In this document: one piece after another, positions 12,746-25,800 of the stretch | Layout: each line of letters opens with the position of its first letter | Numbering within the stretch: the first letter of the stretch is position 1 | Source: Mauremys mutica | Taxonomy: Eukaryota > Chordata > Testudines > Geoemydidae | Assembly (NCBI RefSeq): GCF_020497125.1 | Contig: NC_059075.1 | Coordinates: 109,035,222-109,099,221, forward strand | Length of the DNA stretch: 64,000 nt | Direction: 5' to 3' | The notes under the pieces: model-generated | The model's input: the letters and a program-made list of their open reading frames with translations, nothing else | What the model was told of the DNA's origin: nothing | The model's database searches: none | Program-made: the position numbers and the translations under genes

Positions 12746-13707
12746 AGGAAGAAGGCAAAAATGTGCCATATATGCAGGTCTACATCACCGCTCCGTACAG
12801 ATTTGAACCAGTGTCTAAAAAATGAGCTGTTAGTTTTTATCCCAGTCTTTAGTGCATATTTGCATAGTAAATGCTCAGTTCAGAACACCAGTTTGTCCCC
12901 ATTCAGGAAAGGTGCAGAACTGGAGTAGTAAGCAGTGCTGCACCTCAGGAATGAGCTACAATATACTGGTAGAGCAGGGTTGGGGAGAGCTTGCAAAGCA
13001 TTTGCTTGTGCCCTTTCTTCGTTACCTCTGAATCTTTTTATTGCTTGTTCCCAACATCTTGTCCCCTATCCGTCCCCACATCCACCTCCAACACAGGTAC
13101 AAAATACTGCTGCATACAGCCAAGACTGTAGTAATTTTCATTGTATTAGCTTCTGGAAGCCCTAACCAAGCTCAGTGCCTCCTTGCAAGTTCTCTGGAGC
13201 AGTGACAGTCTCTCACTATGTGTCTTCACAGTATCTTGAGCAATCTAAATAGACAGTGTGAAAGATGTATAAATTAAAGCAATCTGAAATACATGAAGCA
13301 TCCAAAAGTTTTCATGATTATATTAACAATTTGTAAAGTCACTAGGTATGGGGTTTTTAATTATGTGGGTTTTATCATTATGCCTTAATAAAATAAATTG
13401 GTGGAAAAAAGCAAAATACTTAAAGGTTGCTTGCTTGCTTGCAGTTTTGTAACTCAGAGTTCCTGCAGGGTTGCATGTCTTTTGTTTGCTAGTGCTGATA
13501 GTATGCTCCAGGCAAGGCTTCTAACAGCATAGAATCTTTCTGTTTGCTAATATTAAAATAAATTATACCACGTACTACACACGAGAACACATGCAGTGTA
13601 CATGAGTGGGGGAGTTTGGATAAACCAGACCATATCAGTGTGTTGTGGCTCCTTACCAGGAGTAATGGTAACATTTCTCTTTTTTTTTTTTCTCTAATCC
13701 TTTGCAG
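12746..13707. other. Intron sequence before first visible MOB2 exon
   Basis: No exon recognised. Ends in the T-rich acceptor tract of the MOB2 exon at 13708. Confidence 0.55.
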
Positions 13708-13868
13708 GAAATCCAAGGGAAAACCAAATGGTAAAAAGCCAGTACCAGAAGAGAAGAAACTCTACCTAGAGCCAGAATACACAAAGTTGAGAATTACTGA
13801 CTTTGAATTCAAGGAGCTAGTGATGTTACCGCGAGAAATAGACCTCAATGAGTGGCTAGCCAGCAATA
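13708..13868 (+). CDS. MOB2: MOB2 coding exon (first visible)
   Basis: A long pyrimidine tract and CAG precede the exon at 13706-13707, and GTAAGT follows at 13869. The exon starts with a single base finishing a split codon (phase 2) and ends with one base of a Thr codon. It encodes the basic [11 protein letters not shown] stretch and the start of the MOB fold ([11 protein letters not shown]). Confidence 0.93.
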
Positions 13869-16800
13869 GTAAGTAGTATGAACACAGCTCACAGCCTGAT
13901 GCCCATACCCAAAAGGGGCTTTCATCTACATGGTCTCTTTTCCTGGTTTTAACACTAAAACCCATTAAATAATTTTCCATGTTTACTGTGCAATGCGGGT
14001 CACAAAATCTTGAGTGGTAACTAAGCTATGATTAGCATAAACCAGCTGTGCTCTACAGGGTGGAAATGTTAGTGCATTTCTCCCTTCTTCCCCCTCTCAT
14101 TGTGACATTGGTGAGGACATTACACTTTTTTTGGTCTCTTTTAGGACCATCATTTTCCTTTTGAAGGGTCTGTTAAAACTGCTGGTTCAGTTGGAGGCAT
14201 TGGTCTTCCAAAAACATTTTAATGACCCTGACTTGCAGGCAGGTCCCAGTAAAGCTCCTTCGTTTTTGTTTTTGGTTTGTTTGTTTTAAAGATAAATCTA
14301 AACGCCTTTTAGCTGGCTTTTCTTTCTCTCGCCATCTCCCATTGTAGCCCTGTGGAGTTATTTTGAATTTTAAAGTTTACTCAAAGATAGTACTCACAGA
14401 AGTGGCTGACTAAAGATTATATGCTATGTACATTCCCCACTACATCTCTGTTCTGACCTGCAACACCGCCTGCTGGTACTCGTATAGCTCTGCCAGTCCT
14501 AACCTTCAGTCACACCCAATCATGTTTATTTCTTAGCAGTGCGTGCTAATTATGAGAGATTAATCTAAACTGCATGCTGGTTTTGTTAAGTGTACAAATG
14601 GTCAGAACCACACTCACATTTGTAGCTTGAGTAGGGTGACCAGATGTCCCGATTTTATAGGGACAGTCCTGATTTTTGGGTTTTTTTCTTATATAGGCTC
14701 CTATTACCCTCCACCCCCGTCCCGATTAATTGCTGTCTGGTCACCCTAATCTTGAGCAGGTTTTGAACGCTGATTTTAAGTCAGTACACTGGAACATTAA
14801 GACCCCCAAGTTCAGGAGTGTTAGGCCACTTTACCTGTTTGTTTGTGGATTCCCTGTCAGTGTTCCGATAAGTAGCTTACATCTTTAACATTCTTATTTT
14901 TCCTGTCTTTCTTTTTCAGCAACGACCTTCTTCCACCATATCAATTTACAGTATAGTACAATCTCAGAATTTTGCACAGGAGAGTCGTGTCAGACCATGG
15001 CAGTGTGCAATACGTAAGTGACGGCCTGCATGTGTTCACTGCTTGGACTGCTCCAACCGAGCTTCTAGACTCGGTGTGGATGGGTGTGTGGGTTTTGGAG
15101 GGCGTTAGGGAAATAAGGAATGATCTCCTTATGATCTGTTAAGGACATGACAAATGCACACCCTTCCTGGAAACAGTGGAGGGCAGGGGAAATCCTGCTG
15201 ATTCAGTAAAGGAGAGATGACCTCTTGGAAAACCAGCTCAGTCAGAAAAGCAGCAGGGTCATACTGCAGAAGCAAAATGCCTTGTTTGGGGTCATGTAGG
15301 GGAGGAATGGAAAGTAAAACTGTGCAGACTGGGAAAGCTGCTGGGAGTCCATAGATGGCAGGAAGGATAAAAGAAGAATAGTGAAAACCTCGGGGCCCCT
15401 CTCTGTGGTTGGAATGTGAACAGGACACCAGGCCATTTGACAGATAACCTCCAGTCTGATGTGAGCCATTGTCGTGCCCTCTACGTCCAAGAGCTGAGGC
15501 AAAGTGGAAACTTCTCAAAGGGCAAAAGAAATGTTCTGTTTTTGTGTCTCTTCCCACTCTAGGGACACAGGCTGGCTACCTGTCAGGTGTGAAAGAGAGC
15601 ATTGGTGCTTTAATGTGTTAAGGATGCAGAGGAAAATGCAATTGGCTCAAAGTGGCCATTTTGAAATGGGGCTTTACTGCAAACTGCTGCTCTTGACTGA
15701 GAGATTCAGATATGAGGGAATCTGAGAGCTCCAGCAGGGTGTGTTACGCTCCTGTGGTTTTTTCCCTGGTGCATACACTGATAATCCCACCCCCTTCTCC
15801 ATTATGCATCTTGAGATCTCTTCAATCTGTGGTGAAGATGGGTTTTCAAGGGGAAAACAAAACAGTAGTTAATGTCTTATCACACCAGTAGCTATAAAGA
15901 TTATCCACAGCAAACACAGGCCTCTCTATTAAAATGACTAGTAATGATTGCAACATATTGCTATGTAATGCTAAATAGGTGATTGCTTCGGATACTGTTT
16001 CACTTCAGTAGAACTCCAGTTGTGTATTAACAGCTCATACTGACATTGTTTCAAATAGGGGGTTTGAGAGGCACTCCTGCGTTCATGGAGAGGGCATATG
16101 TGAAGTTATAAAGGATACCTTTTTCAGAAGTGAAAATTAACAGCAGGGTAACTTCCAGTCGGAGGTTAAAAAAGACGACCTCGCTACTAATGATTACCAG
16201 GAGTGAACGTAGATCTAATTACCCAAGAAATATGAGCTTTCTGAACATTTTGAAAGCAGTCTGGAATGTGGAGTGATAAATCTCACTCACACAAAAATGA
16301 GGATAATCGTCCAAAAGCTAGGAAATCAGTGGACAGAGAAGGCTTGTCTCCTTGTAAATGAGATGTTGATTAGCAGGATGAAAGGTACTCCAGTAACTTT
16401 TGCCTTCTGGTTTTCTAGTGCAAGGATTCTCAACCTTTTTCTTTCTGAGGCCTTTCCCCCCCCAACATGCTATAAAAATTCCATCTTTTTTGAGATGGGG
16501 GGACCACATCTGCATGCAGTATTCATGATTTGGATGTACTATGGATTTATATAGAGGCAATATGATATTTTCTGTCCTATTATCTATCCCTTTCTTAATT
16601 ATTCCCAGCATTCTGTTCACTTTTTTGACTGCTGCTGCACATTGAGTGGATGTTTTCAGAGAACTATCCACAGTGACTCTAAGATCTCCAAGCACTGTTC
16701 AAAGCAGGACTTTCCTGTCTCCCTGCCTCAGCTGGAAGGTGATCAGGGTTCTTTGTGTATAACTGAACCTTTTGGAATTTCTCATCTGAATTTTAGTCTC

Positions 16801-19800
16801 TCTGTGGCAGTTGCAGTGGAGGATTGGCACAGCTTCTTTTTAAACCACAAACCTTGCTGCTGATTACTCGCTTGCCAAGTGAAATCTGTAGTGTGACACC
16901 AAAGGTTTGTGTCACCTCATCGCTCTGTCCCCAAGACATGTACAGTTTCTTTAACCCTGTCCACATCATACACAAATCAGGGCAGCATCAAGAGGGTCTT
17001 AACACTTTTTTTAAGCGCTGTTCCCTCTGCATGGTTCAAACACCATTTTTAAAATAGGGCCAGATCCCTCAGAATCCTTTGTGCTGCAAAGAGCACTTGG
17101 TGTTGCTCCTATTGGGCAGCTGTGGATTTCTGCAGCATGGGAAAATCCTCTGCTGGTGTAAAACTGACATAGCCAGCTCTCAACCGGCTGCTCCTCCCTC
17201 TTGGCACACGGGACTTTCCAAGGCAGAAAAGTGAAGCTAAAGCACAATGTGTTCCAGCAACTGTGGGCCAGCATAAGTTAGCGTCAATCCTGTGGCTGCA
17301 GTAACTTGAACCTGGGGCTGATTTGCTTTCTGGTAAGTGATGTGTGCTTGGTGCAACTCAGGATCTGATCCACTGTTTAATGCAAGCATACTGACTATTT
17401 TTAAGGGAATTAAAAGTGGTGGTGGGGAATATAGGTCCTTCTGGAGTGCAAGAATGAGGCCACATATAAGTGTCGGTCTTAGACATCTAGTGTGGCTCCA
17501 CAGCAACTTGCAACTGGTGCTTTTATGCCTGACCTTGCCTTCTTGTGCCCTTCTAGAGTCAGTAATGCTGCTTTAGGTAACTATGGACAAGATGTGAATG
17601 ACTAGCACCATGCAGTGAATAAGTGTATTAAAACAAAAAGCTGTCTGCAGAAGTCTTTACCTTCCTGCAAATTGAGGAAAATCCTAGACATTTCCCCCCC
17701 TAGTTTTCTCCTCCTCTGATCACTGACACTGCTAGCCTCTGCTGAAACTGCGGTTCTGTAATGGAGAACAGTAATAGTGAAGGTTGAAGTATTACATCGA
17801 GCAGAATACAACAGCCACTAGGAGAATCTCATGAGGTTTCCTTTTTCTGCTCAGCATTGGGGACATGCACAATGTCCTTAGTGTTTCTAGAAAAGCATTT
17901 GGGACAATGAAAACAAACTCATTGTTAATAGAACAAACCTTTCAATTACGCCTTAATCTTGAAATCAGTGTTTTCCTTAAATTGTTTCAAGACTGTTCTG
18001 TGCACACCGTTGGTGTACACGTTGAACTTTACTTTCCAGCCTGTGCCCCCACATCCTTCCAGTTGAATGCAGATTTTTCTGCACATAGCAGCAGACAACA
18101 TCTGTCATGTAGTCTTCCTAGCTCCTTAGCCAGGATATGAGTGAGTGTTCTTGGGTGGACATTACACCCACTTTATCAGGGATTATTGATAACATAGGCT
18201 GTTAAACTTCGTACTGAAGCAATAGTTTGGCTAGGGCTACAGGACTAGTCTCCTTTTAATGCTTTTCAAAAAGTGACTTCTCTGAGGAATGACAGATAAC
18301 ACCTCTCCCTGTCTAGTGAACACTGTTTAGAGTTAAGTGGTTGGACAGGTGTGCAAAAGGACTGTGCTTGATCCTTGGCATGAAGAAAAAATATCCCTGG
18401 CCAATTCAGATGCACAAATACTGTCTGGTGGCTTCTACTCTGCCTCAATTGTGCCCGGCAAGCCCTGCGCATCCTGAAGTATGAAATGGGGGGCACACCA
18501 ATTCAATCAATTTCTTACACTCAGGGCTGGTCTTCATTACCTCTGCTGCTGCAATCAATGCGCAGGGTTCGATTTTAGCGGCTCTAGTGAAGGCCCGCTA
18601 AATCAACCACAGAGCGCTTTCTGGTCGACCCTGGTACTCCAGTTCCCTGGGAAGATTAAGATAAGTTGATAGAGCGTCTCCTGTCAATGCAGCGCAGTGA
18701 AGACACCAGGGTAAGTGACCTAAGCTACGTCGACTCCAGCTACATTATTCATATAGCTAGGGTAGTGTAACTTAGGTCGACTTACCCTGGTAGTGAAGAC
18801 AAGCACTCTGATGATGATAACTGAGGAGTGTCCAGAACTTGAACTGAGCCTTTCCTTCCTAAAGGATGACTAAGGAATATGAACCCAAGTCTCTTGTTGT
18901 GACCTTGGTCAGAATGCTTAATTTCTGTCAAACGTTTCCATTTGTAAAATGGGGATATTTCCTTTCTCCGAACCTTTGTCTGTTTAGAGTGTAGTTCTAG
19001 GTGCTGTACATGTATTTGTTAAGAGACATGCCCAGAGAACAGTAGATCCTTGATTTTGGTTTGGCCTCTAGGTCAAGGGCAGGTAAACTTTTTGGCCTGA
19101 GGGCTGCATCAGGTTTCCGAAATTGTATGGAGGGCTGATTAGGGGAGGCTGTGTCCCCTATCTGACCCCCTCCCCCCGCTTCTTACCCTCTGACAGCCCC
19201 CCCGGGACCCATGCCCCATCCATCTTCTCCCCCCCGCCATTCCCTGTCCCCTGACCATCTCTGGAACCCCTACCCCATCCAACCCCTCCTCTCATTCCTG
19301 ACTGCCTCCCCCAGAACCCCCCGCCCCATCCAACCACCCCTTCTCCCTGTCCCCTGATCTCCCCCAGAACCCCTACCCCTGACTGCCCCCTGCCGCCCTA
19401 TCCAACTCCCCTTCTTCCTGACTGCCCCCCCCAGAACCCCTACCCCCATTCAACCCCCCTGTTCTCTGACCATCCCGACCCCTATCTGCATCCCTGCCCC
19501 CGACCATCATCCCGAACCCCCCGTCCTCTATCCAACCCCCCCCCCGCTCCCTGCCCCCTTACCGCGCTGGAGCACCGGTGGCTGGCAGCGCTATAGCCGC
19601 ACCACCCAGAGCCCCAGGACAGGCAGCTGCGCAGCCCGGCGGGAGCCAGCCATGTCACGGCGCAGCACAGAGCACCGAGTCAGGCCGGCTCTGCAGCTGT
19701 GCTGCCCCAAGAGCTCGCAGCCCCGCCGCCCAGAGCATTGCACCGGCGGCAGAGCAAGCGAGCTGAGGCTGCGGGGGGATAGTGGGGGAGGGGCCGGGGG

Positions 19801-22800
19801 CTAGCCTCCCAGGCCAGGAGCTCAGGGGCTGGGCAGGAGGGTCCCATGGGGCCGTAGTTTGCCCACCTCTGCTCTAGGTACTACCATAATATAAATCAGT
19901 ACTAAACACTACTCTATCATCATCATTCATCATCAGACTTCAGATTCACGCCTTTTAATGATTATAATTGTAAATCAAATGCACAGCTACAAAATGGGGA
20001 ATAACTGACTAGGTGGTAGTATTGCTGAAAAGGATCTGGGGGTTACAGTGGACCACACATCGAATATGAGTGAACAGTGTAATGCATTTGCGAAAAAGGC
20101 TAATATCATTCTGGGGTATATCAAGAGCAACGTTGTATGTAAGACATGGGAGGTAATTGTCCTCTGCACTGGTGAGGCCTCAGCTGGAGCTCTGTGTCCA
20201 GTTTTGGGCACCACACTTTAAGATTTAAACAAATTGGAGAGAGTTCCAAGGAGAGCAACAAAAGCGATAAAAGGTTTAGAAAACCTGACCTATGAGGAAA
20301 GGTTAAAAAAACTAACCATGTTTAGTCTTGGGAAAAGAAGACTGGGGAGACCTGATTGTTTTCACATCTGTTAAGGGTTGCTACAAAGAGGTTGGCAATC
20401 AACTGTCCTCTATGTCCACTGAGGACAGTACAAGAAGTAATGGGCTTAATCTGCAGCAAGGGAGATTTAGGTTAGATATTAGGAAATCCTTTCTAATTAT
20501 AAGGATTATTAAGCACTGGAATAGGCTTCCAAGGGAGGTTGTGGAATCCCTGTCTTTAGAGGTTAAGAACAGGTTAGACAAACACCTGTCAGGGACAGTC
20601 TCGGTATATTTTGTCCTGCCTAGGTGCAGTGGGCTGGACTAAATGATCTCTTGAGGTCCCTTCCAGCCATACATTTCAGTGATTCTAATCATTCTGTTCG
20701 GTGGAAGGGAGCTGGTATAGTAGAACCTCAGAGTTACAAACTGACCAGTCATCCACAGACCTCATTTGGAAGTAGAAGTACACAATCAGGCAGCAGCAGA
20801 GACGGGGGAAAAAAGCAAATACAGTACAGTACTGTGTTAAATATAAACGACTAGAAAAATAAAGGGAAAGCAGCATTTTTCTTCTGCATAGTGAAGTTTC
20901 AAAGCTGTATTAAGTCAATGTTCAATTATAAACTTTTGAAAGAACAACCATAATGTTTTGTTCAGAGTTATGAACATTTTGGAGTTATTCATAACCTCCT
21001 CCATTCCCAAGGTGTTCGTAACTCTGAGGTTCTACTGTATCTGGGGTTCTTTATTAAAATTTCCTGTTGTATTAATAATGGATTCATTTGAAGGCCGTTG
21101 TTAATTGATGTGATTAGGGGCCAGTGAACTTTAATTATACTTGCTTATGAAGGACTTGCAAACTGTTTCCAAGAAAAGGTAACATGTCCCATGCCCTTGA
21201 AACAGAGATCATTCACATGTTCCGTAGTGCTGGGGGAGAGATGGTAGAGCTCATAGAGTGAGCAGAGAATGTAAATACAGACATGGGGTTAGATCAGGGG
21301 TCGGAAACCTTTCAGAAGTGAGGTGCCGAGTCTTCATTTATTCCCTCTAATTTGAGGTTTCGCGTGCCAGTAATACATTTTAATGTTTTTAGAAGGTCTC
21401 TTTCTATAAGTCTATAATACACAAGTAAACTATTGTTGTATGTAAAGTAAATAAGGTTTTTAAAATGTTTGAGAAGCTTAATTTAAAATTAAATTAAAAT
21501 GCAGAGCCCCCCGGACCGGTGGCCAGGACCCGGGCAGTGTGATGCCACTGAAAATCAGCTCGCGTGCCGCCTTTGGCACATGTGCCATAGGTTGCCCACC
21601 CCTGGGTTAGATGGAGCGGGATGCAGAAGGGATTCTAACATTTGCCCAAAAATTAGATTGAAGATGGACTAAGCTGTTATGCTAGTTAATAAAGAAATGC
21701 AGCAGTTACCTGAGGGAGACCAAAACTGGGTACCTAGCATTATGGCACCATCTCCTGACAGCAAATGTTCTTACACGGAATTAACATTGTGTTTGCCTAG
21801 AGGCCCCCTCCTCACTTTTGTTAATTTTGTTTAAAGCGTTGGGAGGGTCACAGAGTATGACTGACCAAGTACTTTATTTAATAACGATGTGGCTGCGCTT
21901 TACCAAGCTCTTGGCACTTATAGTGCCTTCCATCAGAGGCTTTCGAAAGCACTTCGCAGACAGTTAAGCCGTACAGTGAGGTGGGTATCATTAGCCCTCA
22001 AAATGTTTTGGAAAATACGCACGTGGAGGGTAAGTGACTTACCCAGACCTCACAATATGTCACTGTCAAAGCTGGGAACAGAACTGAGAGCCTGCTTTCA
22101 CAAAGCTGCATCCTGGCATTATCTTTAGCCCTTTTCTGTGGATTTGTCCTGTTTGGGGAAAGTAACACTGGAGTGAGACAGACCTCCCTTTTGGGCTTGA
22201 CTTATGGAAGACGTTCCTTTGCAAGTTGTCTGTGTTGCTAGGACTGCTGACAGCATTGAGTGAGCTCACTGGCAGAAGCAGAATGGTAAATGGCAAGTGC
22301 TGTGCTGTTTTTATAAAGGAGCTAGTGTCAGGACTTCCTATCTAGGAAAACATTCTGAAGTGAGTCGCTGTAGGAATCCACGGCCTGTACTTCCGTAATG
22401 TTATTGGCTTGCTTAAAAGCCCAAACAGCTTGAAAAAATGCATTTTGTCTCTTGCCAGGCATTGGGTTTTGGAGTAAGTTTGATATCAACATATATCTGA
22501 TAAATGTCCTTTTAAAAAAAAAATCTAACTGCTGCTGCTGAAGTTCTTCTAGTTTAGTTAGAATGTCAAGCTACTTGGCCAAAAGCATGTACCTGTGTAC
22601 TTTTTATACATGTGCTGTAAATCAAGCCGAGGGTCCTAAGTGTAACACACAACACTGGCAATTCTCTCCACAGACAGTACTACTGGTATGATGAGCGGGG
22701 AAAGAAGATAAAGTGCACGGCCCCTCAGTACGTTGATTTTGTCATGAGTTCGGTGCAGAAGCTAGTGACAGACGAGGATGTCTTTCCTACAAAATATGGT

Positions 22801-25800
22801 ATGTTTACCCCTGGGGGAAATGTCCTGTGGTCTATCTCTGTGAAAGGGGTGTTCATCATCCAGAAGTCTCAAATGCTGCACTCAAGGTGCAGAAGTGTAC
22901 TTCATTTGTGATGTCTAGTCTTAATTGATTACTCAGAACTTGCTAATTTTTTCTTTCTGGGCTGAAATTTTGCATGCTTGGTCTAAACCCAAATATGAAT
23001 GTTTTGAAAAGCTAGAGCAAAACTTCTAAAGCAGGTTTTTAGCTACAAAAGCATTTTGATTGGAGGGAGAGAATATTGGGCCTGATTCATCCCTGAATTG
23101 CAGTGGGGTTACTTCAGTGATGAATATGGCCTGTTTATCTTGGCCATGTGCATTGGGGTTGTCACCCTGAGTTTCACAATCCTTCAGTCTCTCCTGGTGT
23201 GCTGCTATGATGAGCATTTTCTTTTTCACACCCTTCCTTGCACACACTCACACAGCTTGGATCTAGTAACAGCACTGCAGGAGACAACAGGCCAAATAGA
23301 TCCCATTATTTCCTATTTTCATAGCCTTGAAAGCCAGAAGGGACTATTACAACATCTAATATCACAGGCAGCAAAGAGGGGGCAGACGACAGCCTGTGAG
23401 GTAGCAGGAAATAAACACTGCATCCTTAGAGTCACAGAAAACCAGTAGTACCATGGTTAGTCAAGGAAAAGATGGCTCACTTATTATGGGACTTCTCAAT
23501 ATAGGATTTCATGTTCTATAAACAGATTGGATAGTGCTGGGGACACCTCCCCTCCCATTCACAGCTGCACAACATTGCTGTGGAAACATCAGTTGCCTAC
23601 CTAGACAAGTGATATTTGGAAAGCATTCGTTTATGGCTAATTGTCATGTTGGTGGCTCCAGTCATGCTCTTCCTTATGCAGCAGCTAGGCTGGGCCTCCC
23701 TGTTTCCAGCTGCTTTAACAGGGATCTAGGTTCCTAATTGCAATGAAGTAGTTACTTCACTGCACAAGTAGCTGGAAGTAAGGAGTTGGGGTTACCACTA
23801 AGCTACCTGGTTCTCGTTGCAGATCACCAGCAAGTGCTCTTGCAGAGTAAGAACTATGGAATTGTTAAATCATTAGCACACAATGCATGTAGCTTCACCC
23901 TTGGAGAGAAAAGGAAACCATGAACTCCTAGAGATTTGCAGAGCCACTTTTTTGCCAGACCAGCAGGTCTTTCCATCTTCTTCCCCTCCCTTAGGCACTG
24001 TCTACACTTGTAGTGGCACATAGAGTAGCACATGTGGCAGTGAGAGGGCACGGGGAGGCAGCAGCGAAAGACTGCCATCAGGGAATGGCTGGGACCTTCC
24101 CCATTGTCTCCCCGAGAAAGAGCCCTTCCACACTGCCAGAGTCTCTCACCGGGGTGGGGAAAAGCTCTGGCAGCAGAACACCACACTGCTAAAAATAGCA
24201 GCGTAGACATGACAGGCACTGCTTGGGCATGTAGGATACAGACCCTAAGGGTTCTGGCATGTCTATTCTACTCACCTAAGCAGTACCTCAGCGCCTGCGC
24301 TGCTATTTACACTGTGCTGGGCATGCAGTGTCTGTACTCTCTACAGGCCACTGTAACTGTGGACCTACCCAAAGTTCTTCTGAATTATTCTGGAGGAGCC
24401 AATTTTCAGAGGGGGGAATTATTTGCGAGCACTCTCTCTCTCTGAGGTAGGGGCCACCTTCACGCTTGTTTGGATAGCACCAGCATCTGACCTCTGTAAC
24501 CCCTTTACACCATTGCCATTGGAGCACTGGAACTTCAAAGGGGATGAACCAGTGAGCAGGCAGCTGAAGGATATGAAAGACCCTTTTTATTTTTATAGTT
24601 GTAAACTTTCTACTCAGGGTGGTTGGGAGAGTTTTTGGGTTGCTCTTGCCTCTTTTGTCCGAACTCTCCCCACCTCCCATAGAAAGTGATGTACCTGCCA
24701 CCTTATTCCATATCTGTGTCTTACTGAGTGGTGAATCTAAGCCCATCTAGGACTTGAAATGCAAGGAAAAATGCAATCTTAGTAATATAGCCAGGGCTCA
24801 ACAATGAACATAATCGGAAAGAATTATTGTATCTTCTAGATGTGATTAACTAGATTATTGTAGGGCGGGTGAGAACAGTCCCCTTGTATTCATCAAGTAA
24901 AATATGGTACCTGCCCACTAGACTGGCCAGCACACAGGTGGATGGAGGTAATCAAGAGCTAAACAGCTGCCTCAGCCCCCAGAGTGAGACTTCACTGTTA
25001 CATAGATATGTTGTGTGGAGCTACTAGCTGAGTAATAACAAGCATCTGAATGTGGACCAGAGGCATGCAGAGGTGAGACTATCATTCTGGCAACTGAAGC
25101 AACTATCTCCTACCTAAGCCAGGTGCTTAACCCCTTTTTGCTTATGGAAATTTTTTTAATTTAGTTACTCAAGAGTAATCAGGATCTCATATATGCCCAC
25201 TTCACAAGCAAATGTGGCTGTCACAAAGGAGCCAAATGAGAAGTTGCATGTATGACTGTCCTACGTCCTCCCCTACATGTCTGTTTGCTGTCCCTGTGTG
25301 TTTGAACAGCACTGGTTTTTTTTCCTCCTGCTGATAAGGGCTCATCTCAATTGATTAGACTTTTCCTGTTGTTATGCATACTTCCACCTTTTCATGTTCT
25401 CTGTATGTATAAATATCTCCTGTCTGTGTGTTCCATTCTATGCATCTGAAGAAGTGAGCTGTAGCTCACGAAAGCTCATGCTACAATAAATTTGTTAGTC
25501 TTTAAGGTGCCACAAGTACTCCTGTTCTTTTTGTGAATATAATCTGACTACTCTCATAATGATAGTGAAGGCCAGGCTGCTGGTCTGGTCTGCACCTAAA
25601 TCCTGGGTGCATGTTAGGACTTGGGTTGAAAATGAAAACTGACCTCCTCATGAGTGCCATCAAACGGCAGTTGTGTCCTGCACTCTAATTGGAGTGTGCA
25701 TCTAATTCTGTTACCATGTTGCTAATTCTGCATGTGCGCTCCCCAAAGTGCATTAGGGAGTACAACTGGCTGAGCCAAGCTAGCAGAGGAATATAGCCGT

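Noticed and set aside
19920..19940. CATCAT repeats as a CRISPR-like or regulatory array
   Set aside because: Short imperfect trinucleotide repeat only; no spacer structure, and the genome is eukaryotic.
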